Source: Streptococcus infantis SK970
Lineage (GTDB): Bacteria > Bacillota > Bacilli > Lactobacillales > Streptococcaceae
Assembly: GCA_000223255.2 (NCBI GenBank)
Contig: AFUT01000008.1
Coordinates: forward strand, 124,001 to 188,000
Reading direction: 5' to 3'
DNA length: 64,000 nucleotides
Of this stretch, positions 54,820 to 64,000 are shown one piece after another. Position 1 is the first letter of the stretch. The number at the start of each line of letters is the position of its first letter. The translations under genes and the position numbers were made by a program. A model generated the notes under the pieces. The model was not told where the DNA came from and did not search any database. It worked only from the letters and a program-made list of their open reading frames with translations.

Positions 54820-56996
54820 TTTTTATCGCTGAGATATTTTGTAGGATGGCTATTTCCTAACTTTGCAAAGACATCATACAGATAGAAATCTGGTGCAAAT
54901 TCGATTGATAATTCTCCAGATTGAATCCGATTATTTAATTTCTTAGTTAATACTTCGTTTTCCCGTTTTACCTCTTCATAGCTCATCAATTTCACAGCAT
55001 TCTCCTCTGTATTGGCAATAGATTCTTGATTATCTAGAGGATGTTTTTCTTCCACAGATGAAATTTGTGTTTGTTTGGCAAGTAATTCGTCCACCTTCAG
55101 TCTTTCCTCATCTGTTTTCGGATGATACTTGGTTTGTGAAGATAATTGAAACTCTCCTTCTTCAGTCAACTCCAGGGCAACTCTTCGTAACCCTTTTACA
55201 AAATACGTATTTGGTTGCTTTTGCCACTGATTCACTAAACCTTCATCAATCAAAGCTTGAGTTGCTGGCTGAATGCTCGTTTTGTCCATTTGTTCAGATA
55301 TAGCTTCGAGTCTAGTCAACTCTTCTTGATAGCGTTTGAGAGTAGCTTTAGTAAAGAACGACTCCCCACGTTTAGCTTTTTCTAACTCTTCACGTATTCT
55401 AGGTATATTTTGAACACTCATATCCAGACCACTTCCCTGACGATTCAACCCCATTTCTTTCAAATGTTGTTGGTGCTCCAGGCGCTCTACTCGCTCTTCC
55501 TGTTGCTTAATTTCATCCATCTTTGAGAAAACTCGACCTTCTATTTGCTCCTGTTTGCGCATAAAGTTAGCACCGCCTCGTTTATCATTCATAGGCTGAC
55601 CATTTGTTAGGGATTGATGAGAATAGACCGCATTGATTGCCTCATCAGCTTCTCCTTTGAGTCGCTCTAGCTTTCGTCTAGCTTGCGCCAAGCGACTATT
55701 ATCTGGTTTTTCTGCTTCATACTCAACCCCTGCTTCATGTACTTCCGACATAGTATGTTGCCTTTCTTTCTCTTGATTGACAATCCTTGTATATTCCTGA
55801 TGGACTTCTTCCTTCGTCAGTTGCCTAGCTGAGACAAAGGTTTTTTCATCATCTGCAGTTAGCTCTTGCGCTTTTGCGAGAGCTATTTCTTTCTCAAAAA
55901 ATCCCTGGTAATGCCAGGACTTTTCATCTGCTGTGTAAACGTGCGCCAGCTCCTTAGGAGCTTCATTCCCCCTCTTCAGGAAATCATTCCAATCTTTCTT
56001 TTCCTGGTTAAGCTGGACGATAGGTGGAATGGCAATCTGGACTGGAATCCCCTTCTCCTGCAATTGAGTGATAAAATTCTGTCCTGCAGCATCATTATCT
56101 ACAGCCAGCGTGATGAGATCATCGTATTTATGATCTTGGAAAAGTGTGGAGGTTTCCGCTGCAACAGATAAGAATCTTGAGGTACGTGCTAGCTCACTAG
56201 ACTGGGTATAATCTCTTTCATCCATAGGAATATCCCCTCGCTCCTGTAATATTTCAAGAACATAGTGGGATAATACTCCCTCTTTCAATCCTTCCATCGC
56301 AACCAGTCGAACATCGTTTAATTCGTCCTTATGAAGCTCATAATAGCTCATAAGGTCAATGGGTGCCTCCGTTACAATTAAACGTTTAGGAGACCCTATA
56401 GACACGTTTAATCCGCTGATAGCTTCTGATTGATACATGATTTGTTTCAAGTATCCTTTGCCAGGATGACGTTCTTGATTTGGAACAAGTCCCTGGAGGC
56501 TCGCACCTACCAGTTGCTGATTTCTGTCCAAGTATTTAAAAACCAAGACATCTTCTATAACACCATCTTTATCCTTACGTTTAGCTTGGGATAATACTCC
56601 CTTCTCCATGAAAAAGTCGATTGTATCATCAGAGAGACCTCTAATCTCCTTGAGATAGGTTCTCGCCTCCACAAATGGTTGCTCATAAGGTGCTAGTGTA
56701 TAGTTGAAAGGTTTACGTTCTTCCTCTACTGGTTTTGCTTCAGGGAAGGAACCTGTCTCCAAGAATACCATAGCTTCCTTATAGCTGACATTTTGCATTT
56801 TCTGTACGAGATTGATAGTATCACCAAAGAGGTTTTGAGAATACCAATGCCAGGTATTCTTCACAGTATCAATCTTAAACGAGTCATGCTCAGCCCAATA
56901 ATACTCTCGATGTGATTTCCTCTTCATTTCCATTCCGAGGCTACGAGCTACTTCTAAAATATCCAGCGATTTTGCCTGTGCTTTTGTTAAAACCAT
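54786..56996 (-). CDS. Toprim primase-like N-terminal part of the polyvalent protein
   Basis: The 736-residue frame starts MVLTKAQAKSLDILEVARSL and carries a DUF3991-like region with WHWYSQNLFGDTINLVQ. A Toprim domain follows: IVTEAPIDLMSYYEL provides the Glu and LAVDNDAAGQNFI the acidic pair. The rest (380-700) is coiled coil and helical. Primase or topoisomerase-like proteins of this type accompany the transferred strand. The last 12 residues (WKCCLPFIHF) are an artefact: adding one base to the T6 run at 54819-54824 continues as KKMEVLSPIHSLL into the next part, giving one protein of about 2,068 residues spanning 50793-56996. Confidence 0.82.
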   Translation of the reverse strand: MVLTKAQAKSLDILEVARSLGMEMKRKSHREYYWAEHDSFKIDTVKNTWHWYSQNLFGDTINLVQKMQNVSYKEAMVFLETGSFPEAKPVEEERKPFNYTLAPYEQPFVEARTYLKEIRGLSDDTIDFFMEKGVLSQAKRKDKDGVIEDVLVFKYLDRNQQLVGASLQGLVPNQERHPGKGYLKQIMYQSEAISGLNVSIGSPKRLIVTEAPIDLMSYYELHKDELNDVRLVAMEGLKEGVLSHYVLEILQERGDIPMDERDYTQSSELARTSRFLSVAAETSTLFQDHKYDDLITLAVDNDAAGQNFITQLQEKGIPVQIAIPPIVQLNQEKKDWNDFLKRGNEAPKELAHVYTADEKSWHYQGFFEKEIALAKAQELTADDEKTFVSARQLTKEEVHQEYTRIVNQEKERQHTMSEVHEAGVEYEAEKPDNSRLAQARRKLERLKGEADEAINAVYSHQSLTNGQPMNDKRGGANFMRKQEQIEGRVFSKMDEIKQQEERVERLEHQQHLKEMGLNRQGSGLDMSVQNIPRIREELEKAKRGESFFTKATLKRYQEELTRLEAISEQMDKTSIQPATQALIDEGLVNQWQKQPNTYFVKGLRRVALELTEEGEFQLSSQTKYHPKTDEERLKVDELLAKQTQISSVEEKHPLDNQESIANTEENAVKLMSYEEVKRENEVLTKKLNNRIQSGELSIEFAPDFYLYDVFAKLGNSHPTKYLSDKKWKCCLPFIHF

Positions 56997-57250
56997 CCTG
57001 CTTCCTCCTCAACTAATTCCTTAAATAAAAGATATCCTTCAGGAGTTGCATCTAGTTCACTAACAACCATTGGATCTTCCTGATTTGTCATCACAAAAAG
57101 ATGAGGAGCTAACTGATAAAAAGTCCCCTCGTCTGCCTGTTTGAATAGCTGCCAAATAGCATAACGTTCAGTGACTAAATTTTCTAGCTTTAATGCTAAA
57201 ACTTGTGAGATACTCTCCAGGTATCCTAATTGTATTTTTGGTGTTTCCAT
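56987..57250 (-). CDS. small hypothetical protein of the conjugative element
   Basis: The 87-residue acidic protein starts METPKIQLGYLESISQVLAL and overlaps the start of the primase gene by ten bases. No family is recognised. Its coupling to the primase gene suggests a role in the same process. AAAGGATAG precedes the ATG. Confidence 0.7.
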   Translation of the reverse strand: METPKIQLGYLESISQVLALKLENLVTERYAIWQLFKQADEGTFYQLAPHLFVMTNQEDPMVVSELDATPEGYLLFKELVEEEAGWF

Positions 57251-57270
57251 CCTACTATCCTTTCTGTATG

Positions 57271-59070
57271 TTAGGCCACGAATAACTCTTTTAGCTGCGG
57301 AGTCAAATCGTTGGCATATAAAAGCAAGCCATCGATGTCTGTTCCTTTTCGAGTGTATTCGTACCAGTTTTCTTTGTCTTCAGGAGAACTTGCAATCTCA
57401 TCCTTTCTAGGATGATCATAGACACTTGCTTTTTTATCTCTGAAGACATTTTGTTTAGAAATAAAGACCAATCCTTCTTCTACCCCAATTCTTGCGACTT
57501 CATCTGGAGTTAGAAGGGGACGGCCTTGAATTTGTTTATTTTCACTTGAGGATCCATTCCGATAACTATGCGATTTTGAAGTGGATCGAGTGCGTATAGT
57601 CTGCTTACCTGACCTTGTGGAATAGTATTCCATCGTATCCTTGTCATTTGTTCCTAAAAATAGGTGAGTAGCACAGTTATTAAAGATTGTCTTCCAATCG
57701 CTTTTATATAGTGATTCTAGCTGATTGACAGCTTGAATGATAATCTTAATAGACATCTCACGGCTACGAATAGAAGATAGAACCTGGGCGAAGTTTGGTA
57801 TACGGCCAATTTGCGCAAACTCGTCGAAGATAAACTGAATGTGGCGAAGATTTTTTCTACTGTAGCCAGGTACTTTCCCTTGCAGGATATCATCAGCCTT
57901 ATGTGTGAGAACCTCAAAACCAATCGCAAACAAGATTGAGGAAAGAAAATTAAAGGCGTTATTGGTTTCAGGAATAGCAATAAAAACGGCTGTCTTTTTC
58001 GTATTCCAGGTATCCATTTCCATGGTATCTTCACTGATTAAGTTTCGGACATCTTCGTGGTCGAAGATAGAATAACGAGAAGACAAAATCGCTACTACAC
58101 TGTTTCTTGTCTCACCTCTGAAGTTTTGGAATAATTTCCACTGTTTATAAGCATAGTTGTTAGGTTGATGTTCGTTCAGTTCTTCAAACATCTGCTCGAC
58201 AGGGCTTGGTACATCTGGATCCTCTCGATACATATTTCTTAATAGATCCGCAACGTGACCCAGGTTTGGCATATATAACTGGACTCCTGTTTCAGGATCC
58301 TTAGAGTCAAAATAGAGATAACCAATCAATGCACGTTGCAGCATCAACTCTGCTTTAACCCAGAAGTCTTCTCCACTATGCTCACTATTCTTCGTTCCCT
58401 CAGTAATTGCTTCAGAGATACGATCAATATCTAGCTCAGACTTCATGTAATGAAAAGGATTAAACCGATCTGAATTCTTGAGCCGAATCAAATCAAAGAT
58501 TTTAACAGCATAGCCAGCTTTCTCAAGCATCTTCCCAACTTCATGTACCAGGTTTCCTTTAGGATCCGTCACAACAAAGTTTGAGTTCATCTGCATTAAA
58601 TTTGGCAATACAAAAGTAAAGGTTTTACCATCTCCTGGAAGACCAATGACAATCACATTTTTATTAAGCTGAACATTGTAGGCTAAGCGAAAGTTAAACA
58701 GGCCCATTTTAACTTGTTTTGAAAAAATCATATTCTTCTCAAAATCAACGTCTTCAAACCGTCTCATTTCCTTCAAAGTCGCAAAACGAGCACTACCTTG
58801 TTCTTCTCCCTGGCGATATAAATTTTTATCCATAGAAGCATAGACAAGCATTGGGAGGCCGAATCCGATCAACCCTGCATACAAGGCTCCTGAATCAAAG
58901 AAAACACCAAAAGAGAAGCGTTCCCAGTGTTCTAGCAACCAACGAAGTCGCAACATCCCCATGAAAGGTACTGCTGCAGTCGAAAGTTGGTAGTAATGGT
59001 AAAAGGACTGGAAAATAACAAATGAAAATAGCCCCACCACCAGGTAGGGCCATATAGGTTTTCTAATCAT
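57271..59070 (-). CDS. VirD4/TraG-type conjugative coupling protein
   Basis: The 599-residue ATPase has two N-terminal membrane helices (8-30, 60-80), Walker A GLPGDGKT (143-150), the segment FVVTDPKGNLVHEVGKML and Walker B IFDEFAQIGRIPNF (about 410). It couples the relaxase-DNA complex to the type IV secretion channel. The size and motifs match VirD4-like proteins of Gram-positive conjugative elements such as Tn5252. It overlaps the upstream pcfB-like gene by four bases. Confidence 0.93.
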   Translation of the reverse strand: MIRKPIWPYLVVGLFSFVIFQSFYHYYQLSTAAVPFMGMLRLRWLLEHWERFSFGVFFDSGALYAGLIGFGLPMLVYASMDKNLYRQGEEQGSARFATLKEMRRFEDVDFEKNMIFSKQVKMGLFNFRLAYNVQLNKNVIVIGLPGDGKTFTFVLPNLMQMNSNFVVTDPKGNLVHEVGKMLEKAGYAVKIFDLIRLKNSDRFNPFHYMKSELDIDRISEAITEGTKNSEHSGEDFWVKAELMLQRALIGYLYFDSKDPETGVQLYMPNLGHVADLLRNMYREDPDVPSPVEQMFEELNEHQPNNYAYKQWKLFQNFRGETRNSVVAILSSRYSIFDHEDVRNLISEDTMEMDTWNTKKTAVFIAIPETNNAFNFLSSILFAIGFEVLTHKADDILQGKVPGYSRKNLRHIQFIFDEFAQIGRIPNFAQVLSSIRSREMSIKIIIQAVNQLESLYKSDWKTIFNNCATHLFLGTNDKDTMEYYSTRSGKQTIRTRSTSKSHSYRNGSSSENKQIQGRPLLTPDEVARIGVEEGLVFISKQNVFRDKKASVYDHPRKDEIASSPEDKENWYEYTRKGTDIDGLLLYANDLTPQLKELFVA

Positions 59071-59584
59071 CGTGTCTTCTCCTTCCCAATCTCCTTCGTA
59101 ACAACTGGCATCGTTCCTTTATAGACCTTATTTGTCTTATAGTAATTGATTTTATCTTCAGGAGTCATTTCATGTGGTTTCTTCAGCACCTTTTTCGCAA
59201 ACTCTTCCAATTTTTCTGGGCTTTTCGTGATGTCTGCCAACATCTCTTTGAGAGCCTTTTCTACCATGGTACGATTTTTTGTTTCAAAGAAGAGATAGGT
59301 TGCACCATCTTTTTGATGATAAGTAAAACCTACCTTATACTCCTCCAGGTAATGCTTCAACTTAGCCAAGTGAACTTCACTATTTAATAACTTCTCGACA
59401 TCTTTTTTGATTTTGTGGCCATAAAGTCATTAAAACGTGTCTCCCCTTCAAAAGTTTGATTTGCCGCCTTATGTTGTTTCTTGTCATAATGGGCTTTTGC
59501 GAGGGCATACAGAGCTTGTATCGTCATCTCCAGGGTAACTTTCCCTTTTAACGCCAGAGAATGACTGACTTTTTCCTGATCCAT
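59067..59584 (-). CDS. PcfB-like (DUF3801) transfer protein (frameshifted)
   Basis: The repaired protein has about 172 residues, from DQEKVSHSLALKGKVTLEMT through DVEKLLNSEVHLAKLKHYL to VTKEIGKEKTR. The frame breaks at a T6 run on the plus strand (59403-59408); one added base joins the two parts. DUF3801/PcfB proteins bind the coupling protein and dock the relaxosome. It overlaps the coupling protein gene, the expected arrangement. Confidence 0.78.
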
Positions 59585-59596
59585 GTAAGACCTCCT

Positions 59597-60436
59597 TTAT
59601 TTTGGATAATTGGATAGTTCTGGCTTAGCAATAACCTGGAATCCGTAAGGTGCTGAAGGTTCTTCCTTCACAGTAACTACCAAGCGTTTCTGACTTCTGT
59701 TCTCACCATCTTTCACGGCTACTACATAAGTTAGCTGATAAGTTGTTTCATCAACCATCAAGCTAGATTCCAAAATCACAGACTGCAGTTGACCTGCTTG
59801 TCTATCTATCGTTAATTGAGGAGCTACGAAATCAGCTATTTTCCCTTTATCAGAGTAAAAGGCTGGCAAAAAGTAACGAGAAAAGGCATCTAGTTCCCCT
59901 GTTTTTGACTGAATGGTTTTTAGATTTGAAAGTTCCTCAGATACGGCCGTGAGTTGCTTTTCTTGATGGTAAACTAACGTAAGTGATAAGCCAGCAAGTG
60001 TCAGACTTCCTACTAGACCCAATAACACCAAAACTCTTCCTAAAAACACCCCAAAAGAGCGCTTAGAAGAGGGGCGAGGTTTGGGAGTTTCATGTTTCAT
60101 TGAAGAGACTTCAGCGTTCTCCTCAGGAGTCTTCTCTAGACGTTTTGTTTTAGTTTGGCGCTTAAAGAAAGAGGTTTTTGCTTCTTTTGGTGCAGCCTCC
60201 TGGTTATTCAACGTACCAGGCTTCAGGAAGAGGCTGTCTGCGATTCCCTCAAATGGTAAATAGACATCTTCTTGATAGATCACTACATTCTTTTTATCTA
60301 GTTCCTCTACTAATAAAACAGCCTCTGCCTCCTGATGTTTAACCTTGGCATTTTCTCGCTCCAGGGCTTGATACACAAGGTCTCGATTCTTATACGTTGT
60401 GGTCGTGTTTTGTGTCAGATTGGTCAGACGGTACAT
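59597..60436 (-). CDS. single-pass membrane transfer protein (TcpC/VirB8-like)
   Basis: The 279-residue protein has a 125-residue cytoplasmic region rich in charge, one membrane helix (GVFLGRVLVLLGLVGSLTLA, about 128-152) and an outer domain of 125 residues starting ELSNLKTIQSKTGELDAFSR. The outer part (DAFSRYFLPAFYSDKGKIAD) matches the NTF2-like TcpC/VirB8 pattern of Gram-positive transfer channels. A basal channel component is the likely role. Confidence 0.65.
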   Translation of the reverse strand: MYRLTNLTQNTTTTYKNRDLVYQALERENAKVKHQEAEAVLLVEELDKKNVVIYQEDVYLPFEGIADSLFLKPGTLNNQEAAPKEAKTSFFKRQTKTKRLEKTPEENAEVSSMKHETPKPRPSSKRSFGVFLGRVLVLLGLVGSLTLAGLSLTLVYHQEKQLTAVSEELSNLKTIQSKTGELDAFSRYFLPAFYSDKGKIADFVAPQLTIDRQAGQLQSVILESSLMVDETTYQLTYVVAVKDGENRSQKRLVVTVKEEPSAPYGFQVIAKPELSNYPK

Positions 60437-60662
60437 GTTTTTCAGCTCCTTTCAATTTTCCTTCAGCAAGAGCTGTTTCAATATCAGCCCAGGTTAAATT
60501 ATGTTCGGCCAAGTAGTTTGACCGTTCCTCATGTTTGGCCAGAATGATTTGAGTTTCTAGCTCCTTCAGTTTCTCTTCTTCCTTCTTGGCCTTTGTCATA
60601 TAGTCAGCTAAGCGGTCTTCCGCTTTCTGTTTTTGTTTTTCCAAAGTTTCTAATTTTGTCAT
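60390..60662 (-). CDS. short coiled-coil protein (DUF4315-like)
   Basis: The 90-residue protein is coiled coil at residues 1-45 (KLETLEKQKQKAEDRLADYM), then AEHNLTWADIETALAEGK. It resembles the short DUF4315 proteins found in many conjugative elements; this assignment is tentative. It overlaps both neighbours (47 bases with the downstream gene, four with the upstream one). Confidence 0.65.
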   Translation of the reverse strand: MTKLETLEKQKQKAEDRLADYMTKAKKEEEKLKELETQIILAKHEERSNYLAEHNLTWADIETALAEGKLKGAEKHVPSDQSDTKHDHNV

Positions 60663-61303
60663 TCTTCCTTTTTCCCTTCTGTACTTTGCGTTTGGTTAGT
60701 GCTTGGTTTGTTTAATGATGGAATACTCGCCTTTTCACTTGCGCTCAGGCTGTCCACAATCAAAATAGGATCAATATGATTGACCAGGTATTTCCCATCT
60801 TGCTTGCTGAAGCGAATCCGTATGGTTCTTGAAGATCCTACGTTTGTTTGGGCATTTGTATAATCATACTTCTTCTGTAACTGTGTCTGAGTGTATCTCA
60901 CTTGAGCTAAGGCAACATTGTTTTCTTTATCGATGTAGATGGTAGAAGACTTCATCTGTGTATCCACTACATAGCCCTTGTAGGTTTGTACCGATGGTTC
61001 TTCTTCAGAGTTCACTTCCTGATTGTAAGCAGCTTCTGTCATATAGGGCAAATAACGATTTCTATTTTCGCCAAGATCCTGCTTATTGAAGTAAGCCGTC
61101 AAAAATTCTTTTACATATTCTTGCGTTAGTTCGCTTCCCTCTGCTTTGGTTTCTTGTTGCGTGGATTCAGCTTCCTGTTTAGCTTTATTTTGCGCTGAGG
61201 TTGCTGCACCAATCCAGAATACGAAACCTAAAACTAACACAACTCCTATAAGGATTCCTCCTATTTTAAGGAGTTTTAATTTCTCCATATCTATCATTTT
61301 CAT
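60659..61303 (-). CDS. membrane-anchored conjugation protein, VirB8/TcpC-like fold
   Basis: The 214-residue protein has one N-terminal membrane helix (LLKIGGILIGVVLVLGFVFW), an acidic linker and an outer domain (LTQEYVKEFLTAYFNKQDLG ... VALAQVRYTQTQLQKKYDY) of the NTF2-like type. It resembles a second VirB8-type protein, and two such proteins are common in Gram-positive systems. A tail rich in Ser, Thr and Lys ends it. Confidence 0.7.
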   Translation of the reverse strand: MKMIDMEKLKLLKIGGILIGVVLVLGFVFWIGAATSAQNKAKQEAESTQQETKAEGSELTQEYVKEFLTAYFNKQDLGENRNRYLPYMTEAAYNQEVNSEEEPSVQTYKGYVVDTQMKSSTIYIDKENNVALAQVRYTQTQLQKKYDYTNAQTNVGSSRTIRIRFSKQDGKYLVNHIDPILIVDSLSASEKASIPSLNKPSTNQTQSTEGKKEE

Positions 61304-61321
61304 GATTTACCTTCTTTCTTT

Positions 61322-63363
61322 TTAATTCGGTGTCGCAAATGTATAGTAGTAAGCTGGATAGAGGACAGAAAAATGGACCTTATCCTGTACTCCTCGGATA
61401 TTACATTCCGAAACAAGGAATGATCCGTCGGAGTTTACAGCTTCCACTATCGCAACATGCCCATATTCACCTGGTGTCCCACCAAATCCACCTAGAACTG
61501 ATACAACAGCTCCTTTCGTTGGCGACGTACTATATCGCCATCCTTTTGCGACCAGGCTTGCCACCCAATCCTGACCATTGCCAAGGTAACCATAAGCTCC
61601 TGATAAGTCCGTAATCGTTCCTAGCTCGACTAAACGGTTATACGCATACCAGGTACATTGACCAACTGGGTAGCCACTTCCTTGTTGTGTGGTCATAGAA
61701 GCCTGTGTAGGAGGGTGATCCACTTTCGACTGATACTCTGCAGGGAAATCCCAGGAGGATGCTAAGGCTCCGCCTCCTCGAACTTGTTGAGTAAGAAAAG
61801 CATGGATCTGCTTAGCATTATTTTGGCGTTCTAAGACCTTATCTCCAGAGTTCCCTTCCCAGTTAACCAGGAAACGCTCTGTAAGTGTCTCTACGTTTTC
61901 TGTGCTGGTTAGAATCGATGTCAGTTCAGTGATGTAGTAAGGAGTATCTCCCTCTAACATAAAGTCTAACTGCAGTTCTAAATCGTACCACTTTTTATTT
62001 TTGATTTTGCATAATTCAATAATAGAGTGTGCCTAGTGGAACCATCCGCTGTATCTGTCCACTGACCTAGTCCTAAGCCTCGATGGAGAATATTTGGGTA
62101 TCTTCCGTTATAAATAGCGGGTCCTCCAATAGCTAACCAGGACTCATCATCCCAGGAAGAAGAATCAGCCCCTACTGGTGGGTTAAGGTAATCTCCTTCA
62201 GCACGTTTAGGATTGATATTACTTTCTGTTGCAAAATTTCCAAGCATGGCTGCCAAACCATTATCTGTCAGCCCTGGTACCTTTTGCTTCAAGTAGTCTT
62301 TTATCGCTCGTGATTTTTGTCCTAAATCACCATCAAGTGTAGTAATGACTGAGGTTGTCTGATTGTACGTGACAGATTGAAAGTAAAAGCCTGGATTGAC
62401 TGATGTCCACTTTTCTTTCTTATCCTTTGTCTCTTTTTCCTCCAGTTTTTGATACTGAATGACCTGGTAACCATTTGCCGTTACCTTCCCAACCTCGTCT
62501 CCAGCTTTGACCTGATCACCGTCAGAAACACGGATATTTCCTACCTCTTCATAAGTAAAGATGGCTTTATCTGTTTTGATGGATACAGTAGTATCATCTG
62601 TCACACTGACTTGACCGTCAATAGGAGCTCTTAGAGCTTGTCCTGTTGAAGCTTTTAGTTGTGTTTTCTCATAGATTTCACTCTTAGAGGTATAACCAAA
62701 CCGCTTCAGGATAACTAAAGGGGCTTGATAAGAAGGATCGTCCTCCTGGTAAAAAGGGTTAGCTAGTTCTTGATAAGAGGGGTATCGACCAACCTCTTTA
62801 GTCAACTCCTCTAGCTCTTTATACTCTTCCAGCTCGCTATCACTCAACTTAGCCCACTTTAGTTCTGATGAGGGGCCATATAAGTCAACCATCTTTTTCA
62901 AGTTGTGAGGGTCATCATTCAAATGATTCCAAAGATCATTCAAGGCATCAGAATAGTGATTAAAACCTAACGCCCCAGCCCATTCACCACCAGTCCCCTC
63001 ATTCCAGTTACTTTCTGGTTTCCAATCGCTACCGTAGCGAAAGTTCATGAAAAAGATCATGTCATCGATGTTTGTCCAATAGTCTACCTTATCATTGGAC
63101 TTCTCTCGATCTCGTTTACTGATTTGAAGCCAGGATTTGTTCAAGTCAAATTCATTTTGTTGGACTGGACCACTTCCTCCAAAAACAGACATAAATATCC
63201 CAAATACTGCAAAGATGAGAAACATTAAGAAATAGGACTTGACAGCTAAAGGATTTGTTAAAATCGAACGTAGTATTTTTGACGAAAACTTTAAGACTTT
63301 TCCTGTACGTTTTGATGCCTTCCCAAACTTTGAACGTCCCAGTCGCTTTTTGGCATGTTTCAT
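61322..63363 (-). CDS. VirB1-like wall hydrolase with lysozyme and CHAP domains (frameshifted)
   Basis: The repaired protein has about 680 residues. A basic start and one membrane helix (SYFLMFLIFAVFGIFMSVFG) come first. A degenerate M23/lipoyl-like fold lies at about 245-310 (LRAPIDGQVSVTDDTTVSIK). A phage-tail lysozyme-like domain follows (LAAMLGNFATESNINPKRAE). A C-terminal CHAP amidase ends it, with GYPVGQCTWYAYNRL (Cys) and EYGHVAIVEAV (His). One missing base in the T5 run at 61998-62002 splits it; adding it joins NYAKSKNKKWYDLELQLDF. It opens the cell wall for the mating channel. Confidence 0.83.
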
Positions 63364-63957
63364 TTTTTGCTGAGTTTTCCTTCCCAGGAGAACTCTTTTG
63401 GTGTTCGAGTATACCCTCGCCCTCTGATGAAATTATAGCTTCTATTGAGCTGGCCATAGCTATGATTGATTGAATACTTGGATAATTTTCCTACAGCATT
63501 TAACGCTCTTTTAGAGGCGTTTACCTGGTACTTAAATTGACGAATATTTTGCCTCGCCTGAACCCAGTCTCCAAGAATCTCATTATCTCTGACCGTTTTC
63601 TCAACGTCGTGTCTCACTTTCATTCGGGCGCTTTGTTTTGCACGTTTCTTCAGTCGGTTAGGGATATAACTGTCATCAGCCTTTTTAGCTCGTTTATAGA
63701 GCGTTGTGGCAATTTGTTTTTCCAACTTTGCTCGATCACGTTGTTGCTTAAAGAAAAGACCTCTAGCTGTTGCTTGAGGTCCTTTATGTAGTTTATAATT
63801 TTTGTTCGCTAAGCGATAATTCTTCTTAGCTTCTTTAAATGCAACTTTTGAGTCTAAACGTGCTTCTTTAGGATTTTTTCTGCATTCTGGGAGGATCCTT
63901 CTTTGATTCTCCGCTTACGCTCCTGTTTTAATTGATTGGGATCACTTTCAAACAAAA
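63360..63957 (-). CDS. basic helical transfer-region protein (frameshifted)
   Basis: The repaired protein has about 199 residues, starting at TTG 63957 behind AGAGAGGTG: LFESDPNQLKQERKRRIKEG, then NPKEARLDSKVAFKEAKKNY, through RARLEKQIATTLYKRAK-type repeats to WEGKLSKK. It is very lysine- and arginine-rich, helical and without a membrane segment. The frame breaks at a T6 run on the plus strand (63874-63879). It overlaps the wall hydrolase gene by four bases. No family is recognised; it may be an assembly factor of the channel. The last 43 bases of the window are non-coding or belong to the next gene's 3' end. Confidence 0.68.
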
Positions 63958-64000
63958 GAAATCACCTCTCTTTCTAATTTTTAACTATCCGTCGCAACCA

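Overview
The window is chromosomal DNA of a Mitis-group Streptococcus: a relative of S. mitis, S. oralis or S. pneumoniae, but probably not S. pneumoniae itself. The housekeeping proteins (LeuS, GpsA, GalU, PBP1b, DapD, Eep/RseP, CdsA, UppS, ValS, FakA, L28) are of pneumococcal type and one intergenic region carries a BOX element. However, blocks that I recall as lying far apart in S. pneumoniae are adjacent here. No rRNA, tRNA or CRISPR array was seen.

Layout. 1-3114 (minus): end of a GNAT acetyltransferase, then an ABC exporter-LytTR regulator-DUF3021 operon. 3279-5780 (minus): leuS. 6096-9887 (plus): lipoprotein, ATPase and fused permease of a ferric-iron-type ABC importer. 10033-18789 (plus): gpsA-galU, pbp1b, an EamA transporter, dapD, a diaminopimelate deacetylase, 5-formyl-THF cyclo-ligase and a rhomboid protease. 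18866-25203 (minus): GH1 glucosidase, then proS-rseP-cdsA-uppS. 25417-25812: a histone-tail-like HhH protein.

25826-38681 (plus) is an accessory defence-type island built around valS. A T-box leader precedes a GNAT gene, a BcgI-like fused nuclease-methyltransferase, RhuM, a specificity gene split by an (AT)10 tract, and then valS. After valS come an undescribed GHKL ATPase + STAS-like + membrane protein trio and a type II restriction-modification pair (cytosine-5 methyltransferase plus putative nuclease).

38741-42430 (minus): a two-component system with an ABC exporter and two tiny membrane proteins. 42570-44941 (minus): fakA, asp23 and rpmB. A candidate small RNA follows at about 45190. From about 45330 to the window end lies one end of an integrative/conjugative element, read on the minus strand: ISLre2 insertion sequence, RHH/ParA partition pair, MOBP-type relaxase and MobC, an oriT-like region, a giant polyvalent primase/ArdC protein, VirD4-like coupling protein, PcfB, VirB8-like proteins and a VirB1-like wall hydrolase. 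VirB4, VirB6 and the integrase must lie beyond the window.

An overriding caveat: about 22 reading-frame breaks, including in uppS and pbp1b, are each repaired by adding back one base, almost always an A or T in a homopolymer run. All are deletions and no insertions were found. This pattern suggests homopolymer under-calling in the sequence rather than real pseudogenes. Genes marked 'frameshifted' below should be read with that in mind.
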